Shown here in pieces: positions 47,932 through 60,086 of a stretch of 64,000 bases of DNA. Position 1 is the first letter of the stretch. Every line of letters starts with the position of its first letter. The DNA lies in contig CM038466.1 in NCBI GenBank assembly GCA_021464415.1, forward strand, positions 36,052,833 to 36,116,832, written 5' to 3'. The DNA comes from Lonicera japonica. Lineage: Eukaryota; Streptophyta; Magnoliopsida; Dipsacales; Caprifoliaceae. Both the position numbers and the translations under genes were made by a program. Under the pieces are notes generated by a model that saw only the letters and a list, made by a program, of their open reading frames with translations, did no database searches and was not told the origin of the DNA.

Positions 47932-48098
47932 GGGTAGTGATAACACAAGTTCTTAAGGGCACATGATAAATATTTAAATATAAAAAGAATTAGGTCTTTG
48001 CATGAAAAATAGTGTAGCATTAAATGCATTTTGGGTTTTTATTCTTTTTATATTTAGGTATTTATTATGTGCCTTTAAGGCACGTATTATCACTACCC
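47932..48098. mobile_element. Foldback MITE with 9-bp target duplication (Mutator-type)
   Basis: A 167-bp near-palindrome. GGGTAGTGATAA at the left edge is repeated inverted at the right edge (TTATCACTACCC), and the arms match over about 58 bp with a few mismatches, through ATAAATA and AAATATAAAAAGAAT. The perfect direct repeat AAAGAAAAA flanks it (47923-47931, 48099-48107). The 9-bp duplication and long inverted arms fit a Mutator-like MITE. The A-rich repeat makes the exact duplication slightly ambiguous. Confidence 0.8.
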
Positions 48099-48107
48099 AA
48101 AGAAAAA

Positions 48108-48724
48108 AAGAGAAATTGGGTTGTAATAGTTTTTTTCATCTTTTTTTTCAACAATTAAATGTTAAGAAATGACACCTTATATTTTAGTTACAAGAAAACA
48201 TTTTAATGTTTGTCTATCATAAGAAAACACCTGTTTGTTGAAAGATCAATTGTACGCCCACTAAAAAATCTTATGGAAGAGATATTGCCACCTTTAGAAA
48301 TATGTGGTAATGTTTTTACTTTTTTTTATTTTTTAACAATGGAGTAAGTCATTCTTAAGTTTATACTCGCTCTTTTACATTTGAGTGAGTAATGTACACT
48401 TTACTCAAATGAAAAGTAGAAATGTTTCTAAAAGTTATTAGAGGTGCCAATATTTTCACCCAAAATCTTATCTCTTTCATCCTTTGAAGTGGTCAATAGA
48501 GCTCTGTCACTGCAGAGGTCTGACATCGCAACTGAAACTCAATGCGTAGGGATGTAGTTAATTTTAAGTTTCAATTAAGCCAATAAACTTAATTTTGTGT
48601 CTATGGAGCCCTTAAACTAATCAAATTGAATACTAATAGCCCTTCCATCCAAACCTCTTGTTAAACCAAACGGATTGAAGGGTTTTTTGGTCACTTATAC
48701 ATGTGTGTATATATATGTGAATCT

Positions 48725-48758
<34 letters not shown>

Positions 48759-49630
48759 GTATCATTGAAGCAAAACCCATTTAATTAATACACTTATATA
48801 TGAACCATCTATTTATCTATATATATATATATGTATGTATTTATATATGCATAAATATGTACATAAATCTCTTATTTTGGGTTTTCTAAATTATAGTTTT
48901 TGTGATTTGTACAAAAAATGAAGATGGAAGAAGTAAGACGGCGGAGGCGGGAAGCATTGACTTGGCATTTTAACAAAATAATTAAGATTGTTGTAGCACT
49001 TCAATAATAATCCTTAAGTATTCCATATGTTTTTCTAAGCTATTTTGCTTAATTATCTTTCTTCTAATTTTCTTCCTCTTTTTTAAAATTAATTTGATTA
49101 CTGACCAAAAAACCCTTTAATCCGTTTGATTTAATTGAGGATTTGAATTAAAGGTCCGTCAGTGTGCAATTTGAATACTTTAAGAGCTCAATTAACACAA
49201 AATCAAATTTAAGGGCTCAATTAAAAACTTAAGATACAATTTGAATGCTTTTGGCGTCATTTACTCTAAATTTTGCCAAGACATTTTGAATTATTTTACA
49301 TCTTATAGTCGTATCATATTTTAATACTAAATATATGAAAATGTATGAAAACTGAGTGGACTAAGCCGACATTGGCTCTGCTAGGAATCCATGAGGTCTC
49401 TGATGACTGGCAGCAGGGTTGTAGTAGGTGGCCGCGGCCGACCAACAGTGACTTGAATAATAAAATATGAACATTTTAAGTAAAGAAAATGGAATGCACT
49501 TGTTTTGAAATGGAAAGTAAGGTCCTTTGTTTACATATAATTGTGGTAGAAGTCCTTGAAAGCAATTGGTTCAAGATAAATTTAATTTTTATGTTTCTAG
49601 GTTTTTTTTTTTGAACAGTGTGTTGATATA
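48108..49630. other. AT-rich intergenic DNA, no gene seen
   Basis: Includes a TA microsatellite at 48727-48755 and a small GC-rich palindrome GTGGCCGCGGCCGAC near 49429. No coding frame was recognised. Confidence 0.6.
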
Positions 49631-51973
49631 TCTATATTATAAAACAACAAGTTTGACCAAATTTATTTTTAAAAAGTATAAAAATTTAATGGTTAAAAAT
49701 ATATATATTATGGTGTGCATTAATTCTACACCATTGGATGAGTTTTATACACACATCAAGATGTCACATCAAAGTTAAAACACTTACACCAATAATATAT
49801 ACACAATAAATTCTCACACACCAATAATTTTTTCTATATTAAAAATGCCATAACTTAAAATAAAAAATTCAAAATTTAATAAAAATTTAATATTTAAAAT
49901 CTACTAATCAAGATCAATTAAACAAGTTCCATCATGACTATAGAATTATGTAAAAAAAATTATTAAGTAATATTTAACACCAATAATATACACAAAGTAA
50001 ACTCTCACACACCAATAAATATTTTTACATTAAAAATGTCATAACTTAAAATAAAAAATTGAATATTTAATATTTAAACTCTACTAATCAAGAAATTTAA
50101 TAAAAAATTAATATTTAAATATAATAATCAAGATCAATTAAACAAGATTCATCTTAAAATAAAAAAAAAATAATATTTAAAATATACTAATCAAGAAATT
50201 TCATAAAAAATAATATTTAAATCTAATAATTAAAATCAATTAAACAACATCCATCATGACTATAGAATTATGAATTTAATATTTAAATTTACTAATCATG
50301 ATTAACTGGACAAGATCCATCATGACATAAAACAAGTTTAACCAAATTTATTTTCAAAAAGTATAAAAATCTAATGGTTAAAAATATACTCCCTCCGTCC
50401 CAAATTGTTGGTCCCTTTTGGGAAATCCAACTTATTAAGGACCCAACATTATCATTGCACTTTTTTGCTTAATTTACATTGACTTTCCCCTTTTACCCTT
50501 TTCTTTATTCAAAACTTTTACTTGAAAAGTGAAATTACAAAATGGCAAAATAGGTATGTATTTACCTTTTATGGAAAGTGGACATTTATTTTGGGACATC
50601 CAAAAAAGAAAAGAGGGACTAGCAATTTGAGACGGAGGGAGTACATGTTATGGTGTGCATTAACTCTACACCATTGGATGAGTTTTATACACACATCAAA
50701 ATGTCACATTAAAGTTAAAACACTCACACTAATAATATACACACAATAAATTCTCACACACCAATAATTTTTTCTATATTAAAAATGTCATAACTTAAAA
50801 TAAAAAATTCAAAATTTAATATTTAAAATCTACTAATCAAGATCAATTAAACAAGATCTATCATGACTAAAGAATTATGTAAAAAAATAATTTATTAAGT
50901 AATATTTAACACCAATAATATACACAAAGTAAATATTTTTACATTAAAAATGTCATAACTTAAAATAAAAAATTGAATATTTAATATTTAAACTCTACTA
51001 ATCAAGAAATTTAATAAAAAAATTAATATTTAAATATAATAATCAAGAAATTTCATTAAAAATAATATTTAAATCTACTAATTAAAATCAATTAAACAAC
51101 ATCCATCGTGATTATAGAATTATGAATTTAATATTTAAATTTACTAATCATGATTAACTAAACAAGATCCATCATGACTATAGAATTATGTAAAAAAAAT
51201 AAGAAAAATTATTGGGTAACATTTAACACCAATAATATACACACAATAAACTCTCACATACCAATCATTTTTTTTACATTAAAAATGTTATAACTTAAAA
51301 TAAAAAATTCAAAATTTAATATTTAAAATTTAAAATTTACTAATCAAGATCAATTAAACGAGATCCATCATGACTACATGTAAAAAATAATAATAATAAA
51401 AATTATTGAATAACATTTAAGGACGTACTTTATGTGTCCATACATTATTGATTATCTTAGTATGTCATTTTTAGAAGTGTTCACAATATATCAGTTGAAT
51501 TTTTGAACTATTTTTAAATCATACCAGTTGTGATTGAATTATTTTCACATATGGCCTTGAGTTTAATTTGTTAAAAACTTATTTTGCCGAGATCAAAATA
51601 TTTTATGTGTTCGTACATTATTGATCATTTTAGAATGTCGTTTTTAGGAATGTTCACAATATATCAATTAAATTTTTGAACTATTTTCAAATCATACCAA
51701 CAGTCGTGATTGAATTATTTTCACATATGGCCTTGAGTTTAATTTGTTAAAAATTTATTTTGCCAATATCAAAATAAGATAAAAATATATGATTAAACGA
51801 TTCTTTAAAAATTAAAAACAAGTCGGTCAAATCCAGTTTACTTTTAGTTGTTCTAGCATGAAGATATATTGAACATAAGTTTGTCGATTTAGATTCATTA
51901 CACGTTACTCATTTTTATCTTATTATCGGTTCTTATTTAATTTATCATGCCAGATGGCACGGGTATACTCTAG
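49631..51973 (+). mobile_element. Non-autonomous Helitron with internal duplications
   Basis: Begins TCTATATTATAAAAC after an A (49630), the common start of plant Helitrons. It ends CTAG (51970-51973) before a T. Ten bases before CTAG sits a hairpin TGCC-AGAT-GGCA (51948-51959). No terminal inverted repeats or target duplication are seen, as expected. There are no Rep/helicase sequences. The body includes repeated phrases (CACATCAAGATGTCACAT; TTAACACCAATAATATACAC; AATCAAGATCAATTAAACAA) from at least three rounds of internal duplication. One copy is interrupted by the Stowaway at 50389. Confidence 0.75.
50389..50641. mobile_element. Stowaway MITE nested in the Helitron
   Basis: Ends CTCCCTCCGTCCCAAATTG and ATTTGAGACGGAGGGAG are inverted repeats, flanked by TA at 50387-50388 and 50642-50643. 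The interrupted Helitron sequence (GGTTAAAAATA ... TGTTATGGTGTGCATTAA) is continuous in the uninterrupted copy at 49690-49720, which fixes the insertion point. Confidence 0.92.
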
Positions 51974-54639
51974 TATATATATATATAACTCTAGTCAGTA
52001 GAATAAAAATTTTATTAAGAAATTGTAACTATTTTTTGAAAACTTGTTTTCCATGCACTATCACCATCCCAACAACCCTATTAAATTCTTGTTGATGGGG
52101 TTTGAATATTTGTCCACTCTTGTAAATGGTGTATAGTCATATCATCTTAACTAAAATTTATTGGTACAATGTGTTGATATTTGTAATACTTATTATGCAT
52201 AAAATGTGTCAAAATTTTATATAAATAAAGTCTCTCATGTGAGAGGTAATGAAATTTCATGTCTGCAGGATTTTCTCGTTCTAGGATTTTTTTAGTGAAT
52301 AGTGTATCGAGATTCGAACTAACAATTTATGTCTTGAGAACCTCTTTTTTAACGTGCTGATAAATATACACAATAATATTTTATATTTTTAATCTCTCTT
52401 TTTCAACTAATTATGTTGGTACTACGTTTATGCACCTTATTGGGACTTGAGACAAAAAATATAAAATTACTATTATTATTTTATAATCAAAAGAGAACAA
52501 AAAATAGAAATTAAAAGAAAAAATAAGGTAAAGAAGTATTGATTGTCTTAAAAAAATGAATCCATGACATAACAAAGAAAAGAAGGAACGACTCAAGTAA
52601 TCATCCTTAATTATTTGTGTTTTAAAAATAAAATAAAATCTAATGAATTATTTGATAGGGCAAATAGGTCAAAGCATGAATAGAAAATTATAAATTAAGT
52701 TTACCAAGATATATTATGTGGCTGCAGTTCAATTGCCCTATCACGTGCAATTCACGTGTTGTTGTACCCTAGTCATCCTCCTTATCTTCATTCCCAATCT
52801 TCTTTGCCCTTTTTCTTTATGAAGGATGTTCAAGATTCAATTGAAACCGGTCAATTAAATTAAATTACTAAATTTTATTATTATTTTTTTTATACTTAGA
52901 AGGATTCAAATTAAATTAAATTACTAAATTTTATCAAGAAAAAATTTTTGAACAATTGCAACTGAAAGAATTCAAACATAAGATCTCTCGCTAAATAGAT
53001 CGTTCTTCACAGGGACATAATGAACCATTAAACTAACTCCATAAGATGTAAGATCTTCTAAATTTTAACAATTGTTCGGATTATATTTGCCTTTTAAAAA
53101 AGTAAAATTATTTGATTGTTTTGACTTGAGGGGATTTAGAAATTAATCTATGCGCCTTTACATTTGATTTTTATTTTTCATAAAGTAATTCTAATAAATA
53201 ATTAAAGATAACTTATAAATGGTAAGTACTGTGAAAATTGCATGTGGTTGAGCCGACCCTTTGAACTTTTAATCTAAAACAAATAATAGCATGAGTCATT
53301 TTTAATAGTTCTTTAAAAAATTTCTAACGTTTTATTTTGATTGCATTTGAGATGAAAGAATAATTAATATTTAAGAACAAGCAACAAGATAACAAAAAAA
53401 ATTCATGAAGAATATATTAGAATGGATAATATGTCACTGAATGAGTCAGCTCTTAATATTCTTTTACTTTTGATTTTTAAAACAAATGAACACTAAAAAA
53501 ATAATTTAATTTTGCCAGAGGTGAGGACAAATTCAAACATTGGACATGAAACATGCCAAAAATGTTGTCAAGACAGTGTTTGGTGGAAGATTACCTATTT
53601 ACCCAAATTAACAATTTTCTTTGGAAGACAACCCATACAATATATATAATATTCTTATCATGTGTACTTACGGCAACGCTAACAATATCCATTTTTTAAT
53701 ATTGTCACTCCGACACTCTTTCATATCTGTAATTATATATTTTCAACGAATAGTACTCTTAAGTTTTTTATGTCATTTCCTTTTTCAATCAAACTCAAAC
53801 TAAATAAAATCAAATAATTTGATTGTTTACACCAAATGAGTAATTTTAAAAGGATATATTTATCATAAATAAAACAATAACATTCTAATCTGTCAATTTC
53901 TTCCTATTGTAACAAATACACAGTAATCAATTTAAATAAGATTGTTGTCAAAACAATTAAGACATTGCTAAAACATTGTAAGATATTAAACGCCTATAAT
54001 ACAATTTTTTTTAAAACAATAATAAATGGATAACTAATTTGATAATATTGTTGTCGCCTTCGAAATCTTGTATAAGACGTGTCAAAATTATGGTTGGCAA
54101 AGATGTATCGAAATGAATCTCAAAAAATTGGCCTAGCAGTAAGAGCGAAGTTGAAACGTGTAGTGAGGCACACGTTCCAAATTTAATTCTGCATAGGCAT
54201 AACTATGCATAACTTTTAAAGCCGGCCCTAAAACTATATGTTAGCTCGAATGAAATTTTTTAACTTTTCCTTATAAAGTTAAAGAAAAAGAAAAGAAAAG
54301 CCTCGGAATGTTGAAAAAGCAAAAAAGTGGGTAATTGTGTCCTAACTTTATGGGGGCAAATATGCCTAAATTGAAACCTAAGTTTTATCACCACAAATAG
54401 AAAGTGTGATGAGTCAGCTATGGTTCTCTAACTTAAGTTGACCTTATCCTGTCACCTAATAGATTGTAAAAGCCAACAAATTCAAACCATGTACACATGA
54501 TAATGATCAATCTAAAAGGATAAAGTAACATTTTTTTAAATTAAAATATAAATAAAATAGTCTTAATCCATCCACTAGTGCTTTATTTCCAACCTAGTAT
54601 TTTATATGACCTATTTAATCCAAAACCCTAAGTAACATG
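51974..54639. other. AT-rich intergenic DNA, no gene seen
   Basis: No supported gene. A segment near 54135-54200 (TTGGCCTAGCAGTAAGAGC) resembles a pol III A box, but no convincing B box or target duplication follows. Short frames are not recognisable. Confidence 0.55.
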
Positions 54640-54647
54640 TATATATT
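54640..54647 (+). promoter_or_regulatory. TATA box of the OXS3-like gene
   Basis: TATATATT lies about 122 bp before the ATG. It is followed by a CT-rich leader (TTCTCCTCTTTATCATCTTC), a common plant 5' untranslated composition. Confidence 0.5.
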
Positions 54648-54768
54648 CACATGTTTCCTTGAAATAGTGCAAAAGTCATTGTGAACAAACTATTCTTACA
54701 TATCTTCTCCTCTTTATCATCTTCTTCTACTCTTCTTATTATTTTGCTACTAAAATTTGGTTAACACA

Positions 54769-55761
54769 ATGGAAGGAGTTAAGAAAATTTATCAAGAAAA
54801 GGCTTTGAATGGAAATAATGATAGTGTCACCGAACACTTTCGATGGATGATAGTAGAAAATGGAAACGACGATTTTAACTCTAAGTCGACGTCTAGTTCT
54901 AGTTCTAGTTCATCATTTTCTTCGTCCGATGTCGTTGACGATGCGACTTCTTCTTCAACATCTTCGTCGTCAAGTTCGTATGGACCTTTGTATGAGTTAT
55001 CCGAGCTCATGGCTCAACTCCCTATCAAGTAAGTGATATAGTCAAAATATAATCTTTTGTTAAATTTTATTATCGTGATGCTTTGTCAAGATCTAGATGC
55101 ATGTGAAATTTTTGGCTAGATGTTTGTCTAAATTTTATCGAAAAATTCAATCATTAACACGGTGAGATTATCACCAAATGTTCTAAACTTGAAAATACAA
55201 ATATATATCTTGATTTTGCATTAGATCCACTTTTAGGTTATATTTTTTAAATAAAATTTAGCAAATATGATCTATGTGGCGAGGAAATCATTTCTACCAA
55301 ATCTTAGTTAAAATAAATTCAACCGTTTACCCTCCAAAAATTGTAGATCCATCTTTTAGTTTCTTGAAAGAAATGATAACTTTCTTAGAGATATTTGGAT
55401 ATATATGTGTGTATGATATTCTTTACCCAATGATTAATTAATATTTGTGTTCAAATATTCATGCTAATAAATAAACTCACATTTATATATTTGCAGGAGA
55501 GGAATTTCCAAATATTACCAAGGAAAATCAGAGTCATTTGGATGCCTAGCAAGTGTGAATTGCCTTGAAGATCTTGCAAAGAAAGGGTATTCTTTTAGAA
55601 ATAAGAGAGTGAAGCCATGTAATAATAAGAGCAAATTTAGTCCAAAGGCTACAATATCAAAGAAGACTACAACTACTACAAGGGTTTCTTGTTTAACTTC
55701 ATCATCATCACAAGTTATTAATAGAAGTACTTTCGCGGGTACTTGTAGAGCTCTTAATTAG
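54769..55761 (+). CDS. OXIDATIVE STRESS 3-like protein
   Basis: Two exons, 54769-55028 and 55497-55761, with a 468-bp GT-AG intron (55029-55496) that splits the codon for the Lys in PIK-RGISKYY. The product has 174 residues. The ATG at 54769 is used; an upstream in-frame TTG is not a plant start. The first half has an acidic and Ser-rich tract (about residues 45-77). The conserved family block straddles the intron: LYELSELMAQLPIK, then RGISKYYQGKSESFGCLASV and NCLEDLAKK. Members of the OXS3 (OXIDATIVE STRESS 3) family are small nuclear proteins linked to tolerance of heavy metals and oxidative stress in Arabidopsis. The C-terminus is Lys/Ser/Thr-rich and ends GTCRALN. Both splice sites are canonical and the frame is intact, so the gene is probably functional. 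Confidence 0.88.
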
Positions 55762-57233
55762 ACTTCAAAAGAATTGAACGAGAAGTTGTATGAGGTGAAA
55801 ATCTCATGTATTGTGCTGAAAAGAAATAGTAAGAGCGACTTATCTATTAAAAGTACGTGTCAAACTAAGTTTCAAGCAAAGTAAATGAATGTGAAATTGT
55901 TTTACCTATCCATACATTTTGTGGATTTACTACTATGCTTGTTTACTTCATCCAATCTCCATTAAACATGTCATACGCCATCTTAAATTGATAGTCTCGT
56001 ATTCTATTGTTTTTCACTTCTAATTCTAAATTAATTAAAATCACATTTTTTGTCTTGTGGATAAGACAGAATATCGTGATTGTAAATAAGCTTTATTTTA
56101 ACAATTGATTATGCTGAAATGGGTGTTTTCTCTTTAATGTTAAAACATGACATTTCATTTAAGACAAGAGGGCACATATTTTTAAAAGTGCTTAAGAGAT
56201 CTAATGAACAAGGAGCAGTTGAGTACATTAATTAACTCCACCAAAGTCATTTATTTAAAAGTTCAAAATAAATGTATAAAATGATATTGTAAGATGTTGT
56301 ATAAACCAATTAATATGCAATTTCATGTTGTACTATGCGATTGGAACCCTGACCCTCCCCATATTTCTGGAATGCCATTAAGTACTTACTGATGTATTAC
56401 CAAAACTATTAACAAAAATCATGTTCTTGTTAAAAATATACATATATATCAAATATTATCTCTAGCTTATGCATTAAAAAATTTCAAACTGGTTTATTAA
56501 ACAAAAAGTTTCTAGTCGGAACTGATTGTCAAATCACCAAAATATATTTTAGAATAAAATGTTAAAAACATTGCTTCTAAACAAATTTTAGCCAAATAGT
56601 AGTTCATCTTAAGCATATTTTTATTTCAAAATTAAATACATAAAATGAAGTAAAAATTTAATTCCCGATTTCTTAACAAGAGAATTCTTACAGAATAAAT
56701 CTCAGTAAATGGAAAATCGCCGCCGCAGGAGGCCGTGGTAGAGGAACCCCTCTCCCAGCTCTCCCTGCACCAGCAACAAAGGCACAAGAAACAGTTAATG
56801 TAGTCAACAAATACCATGTTTTGGGCCAAGTACCCAGGACCTTTAACTTAGTACTAGCTAGCCAACCTTAAGTCCATGATCCAATGGTTATTTGTGGACC
56901 AGAGCCATTGCCCATTTGAGTCAGCTCAAAGTACGAAAATTATCCTAGGTCAAGAACATATACATACCAAAGCCCAACTTAGTGATGCTTTTTTATGTGA
57001 AAAAGCCATATGACAAACAAAGCAGACCAAATCAAACTTGCCATGCAGTTTTTCCGCCCTTCATGGCGTTTCACCCCGCATAGCCCAACTAAGTCATTAA
57101 CCTTTTATAAAGATATCCTAGTAAAAACTGAGTCAATCCATATCAAACCAATCTTTGATCGGAATGATGAAACCAGTCATTTACCATTCCCTCTATGTAA
57201 AGAAAATCATTTGTGGACTTTTTTGCGTTGATA
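55762..57233. other. Intergenic DNA, no supported gene
   Basis: Mostly AT-rich. A small GC-rich minus-strand patch at about 56690-56760 reads GRAGRGVPLPRPPAAAIFHL after a CAG that could be a splice acceptor. It may be a lone captured exon, but no second exon or family is evident. The block ends where the Mutator-like element begins. Confidence 0.5.
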
Positions 57234-57483
57234 GGGTAGTTTGAAAACTTATTTTGGGAAATGGGGTTGTTTTTAACTTAATCGGAGAAATGGGTAAAAT
57301 TAAAAAACGTGAGTGGGAGTAACGTTTTTAAAGTAAAAAACGTTAGTTCTAATAACGGTTTTAAAAAAAAAAAAAAAAATTAACATAAAAACGTTAGAGG
57401 GTCCAACGTTTTTACATGTAAAATCGCCAGTGGGAGTAGCGATTTTACATGTAAAAACGCCACTGCCACTAACGTTTTTACGT

Positions 57484-57525
<42 letters not shown>

Positions 57526-57540
57526 CTTTGCTTGTCTTTC
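57234..57540. repeat. Left terminal inverted repeat made of hairpin modules
   Basis: After the outer 40 bp, short hairpins follow one another. The best are AAAAACGTT/AACGTTTTT (57387-57413) and ACATGTAAAATCGC/GCGATTTTACATGT (57414-57452, 14-bp perfect stem, 11-nt loop CAGTGGGAGTA). A third is at about 57451-57481. Others, less perfect, lie at 57316-57360. Poly-A and poly-T runs (57362-57379, 57486-57523) separate or bound the modules. Confidence 0.85.
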
Positions 57541-58017
57541 CGTGTATTTTTTTACATTTTCTTTGATTGGCCATTTCTTCCCTTAATTTGCTTGCTTGAT
57601 TTTAATAAAAGTTAAATTTTTCATTTAAAATTATGGCATTAAAATTAAAAATAAAAGTAGTAGTGTGTAAGTAAGAATATTTTTAAGGGTTTACGTAAAA
57701 TGTTCGTGTGAAAGTGTTATTTTGAAATTGTTGATGCGTATATAAAATTTATGTAATGATATATAATGTTTACTATAATATGCGTATATAAAATTTAAAT
57801 TGTTGAGTAAAGATAACCTAATAATTCATAATAATTAAAATTTAACATAGCTTAAAAAAGGTACATAAATATTGGTAGATATTTAGATAAACCCGATACA
57901 CATAATAGAGATTTGAAACGAACATAAATTTATCCGTCATACATTAGACGAAGAAACTTAAACATCTGTCTGATAAACATAAAAAAGAGGAAGATGCTGA
58001 TAATAAAACCCGTGATT

Positions 58018-58713
58018 TCAATCAATCTCTAGTTGCATCTGTGCATCTGGAGTCGTTGCTATTTCTTCAGCATTGTATTCAACACCTGTATTTAATGACT
58101 CTGCTCTCCATATTGCAGTTTGGCATACATTGTTCAACAAATCCTCTGGGTCGTGTCCATGTAAAGATCCATTTGCATTGATTACCCATTCGAACTGAGT
58201 TGGTTGACGACTGCCGTTATCCAATGGAGGTTTATTCGAGTTGAACTTTGATATCAAAATGACATGTTTATTAATTGGCTCAGTCAATGGATGCAGTGAG
58301 CTTTGTCCAGATCCAACAATTCTCCAGTCTTCACCAAACACTTCAAACCAAAACTTGTCAAATAGAGTGTAATCATAGTATACCCATTTATCCCATGTAA
58401 TGTATAAATGTGGTGAGAATACAATAGGCATGTGATAAGTATTTAGCAAGTACCACAGATAGATATAAAATAAAGGTGTCCATGAGTGCAAAGGCACGAA
58501 CGCAAGTGGTGAACGATAGGGAAATTCGAGATTAGGCCAATGATATAGAAATTTTGTTGGCCTTAAAAGAGGAGGAGATGGAGTCCGCAATATGCGTTGA
58601 CACATTGATATGATTCTAAGAGCTTTATTTTGCAAGACTCGATCTCGTATTTCCTCTTGAATTTCAATTGGAATGAAGGGAACGATATCTAGAATTGTAG
58701 AAGAGTTGGACAT
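58018..58713 (-). CDS. Unknown 231-residue protein of the Mutator-like element
   Basis: A single open frame from the ATG at 58713 to TGA at 58018-58020. I chose this ATG because the upstream extension to 58854 is AT-rich, hydrophobic and untypical. The protein is rich in Trp, Tyr, Phe and Pro (for example HSWTPLFYIYLWYLLNTY around residues 76-93 and WDKWVYYDYTLFDKFWFEVF around 107-126). It has an early IQEEIRDRVLQNKALRIIS helix and a more polar C-terminus ending MQLEID. No clear signal peptide or DNA-binding motif is visible. I recognise no family. It is the last unit before the left terminal repeat, and a 231-codon intact frame in such AT-rich DNA suggests selection or recent insertion. It could be an accessory gene of the element or a captured host gene. 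Confidence 0.6.
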   Translation of the reverse strand: MSNSSTILDIVPFIPIEIQEEIRDRVLQNKALRIISMCQRILRTPSPPLLRPTKFLYHWPNLEFPYRSPLAFVPLHSWTPLFYIYLWYLLNTYHMPIVFSPHLYITWDKWVYYDYTLFDKFWFEVFGEDWRIVGSGQSSLHPLTEPINKHVILISKFNSNKPPLDNGSRQPTQFEWVINANGSLHGHDPEDLLNNVCQTAIWRAESLNTGVEYNAEEIATTPDAQMQLEID

Positions 58714-59523
58714 TTTTTGTTTATAGTAAAATGAGAGTAAGATGATAGTTGAATTTTGAAAATGAATGATATTGGTGTGGGACGAGAGTAGTATGAATAC
58801 TATTCTTATATAGGAGTGAAGTGGTGAATTTTTTTTGATGTGTTGTAAAATCACGCATTGATGTAAGTCTTGTAAAAGTAATAAAATATTCAGCGATAAA
58901 GACTGTCAATGAAAGAAAAACTGACAATCGTGTAAAACTATCAATTAAAGTAGTAGTTGTCACACTGATAAAAGTGACAAGCATGCGCTTATACAGTGTT
59001 GTTAGATGTGTTGTAAAATCAAGCATTAAAAAGCTTGATGTAACCAGACACTGCTTGTTTGTTTTCAGATGATCTACTATGCTAGTAATAGGATGGGGTG
59101 AGTTGGCACTACTACTCACGCATTTTCAGGTAATCTACTATGCAGTCACGTGAATAGTTTAACATATTTAAATTAGTAGTCAATACTTTTTACAGTGACT
59201 GATCATATCATGTCTTCTTGATGCAATAAGAGGTCCAATCTTATTTATCTCATCAGTAATTCGTCAAATCACTCTTGAAAACACATATAAAAGATAAATG
59301 TTTATGCACTTTAAGTATAGAACACGCATTCAGTAGATGAACTACATTTTTTTCATTAAATAAAAACTTAATACATAAATAGACACGAATACTTTCATAG
59401 AAGTATACGTGGGTACAAGATGCATAAAATAAAACCATTACACATGAAAAACATTGAAACATAAATAGACATGAACTTAAACATTACATAGTAGATCATC
59501 TGATACATATGACAAACTAAATA

Positions 59524-60086
59524 TCAATTAAGAGTGCTCTTAAGGAATGTCCAGTACATCTTGTAGGGAAACGTTACGCCTTCTTCTACTAAGTACATGA
59601 GATCAGCATGTTCCTCCTACATGAATGGAAGGTTAAGTCATTAAGCATTAAAGTATGGTAAAAATAAATATCAACTAAATTTTAATAAATTATATTTAAG
59701 AAAATAATATTTACCATTTCCTGCTCAACTGCGCTGTGGAATTTGGAGAGATAGTGTGCCCTACTTCCAGGATAATTAATCATAAATTTGGGATGAGGGG
59801 TAGGTCTTTCCTTTTCATTGTAAAAGCGGTTCCATTTCTTAACCGCTGGCTCGACCTTTGCCCACAGTTGAGCAACTTCTTCAGCGGTCACAATCCTATT
59901 TTTCCATAAAGAGCTCTCCTTCTTAGGTTTTGCATTAAAAATTGCAGCCATTTGCTCCCACGTTTGAGGGTTGTCTCGCTCACACCAGGTGCCATCACGG
60001 GTCACTTGTTTCCAAGCAAGGCACAGGTTAATTTCGTCACAGTATGAGAAGCCATCAGGGTTGATGTTTGAGCTCGAAGATGCCAT
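59524..60086 (-). CDS. Unknown two-exon 154-residue protein of the Mutator-like element
   Basis: Exon 1 runs 60086-59715 (124 codons) and exon 2 runs 59616-59524 (30 codons plus TGA), separated by a 98-bp GT-AG intron (donor ATG|GTAAAT, acceptor TGTAG|GAG). Splicing restores a continuous frame with a well-behaved helical end (EEHADLMYLVEEGVTFPYKM). The N-terminus is Ser-rich, followed by CDEINLCLAWKQVTRDGTW and NPQTWEQMAAIFNAKP. These have the Trp spacing of a Myb/SANT- or trihelix-like DNA-binding fold, followed by LWKNRIVTAEEVAQLWAKVE and KKWNRFYNEKE. The resemblance to Myb/SANT-like domains is my inference. I do not recognise a named family. The neighbours are the 231-residue unit downstream and the RG-rich exon upstream. 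Confidence 0.6.

Noticed and set aside
54792..55010. Minus-strand acidic frame opposite OXS3-like exon 1
   Set aside because: It is the antisense of a Ser-rich coding tract (AGA/GAA runs reading as Glu/Leu), not a gene.
56632..56829. Minus-strand frame with Cys-rich residues
   Set aside because: A different frame over the GC-rich patch looks more exon-like, but neither can be joined to other exons.
58721..59119. 132-codon minus-strand frame overlapping the start of the 231-residue gene
   Set aside because: AT-rich, Thr/Ser/Leu-biased and without a recognisable motif. It overlaps the promoter side of the better-supported frame.
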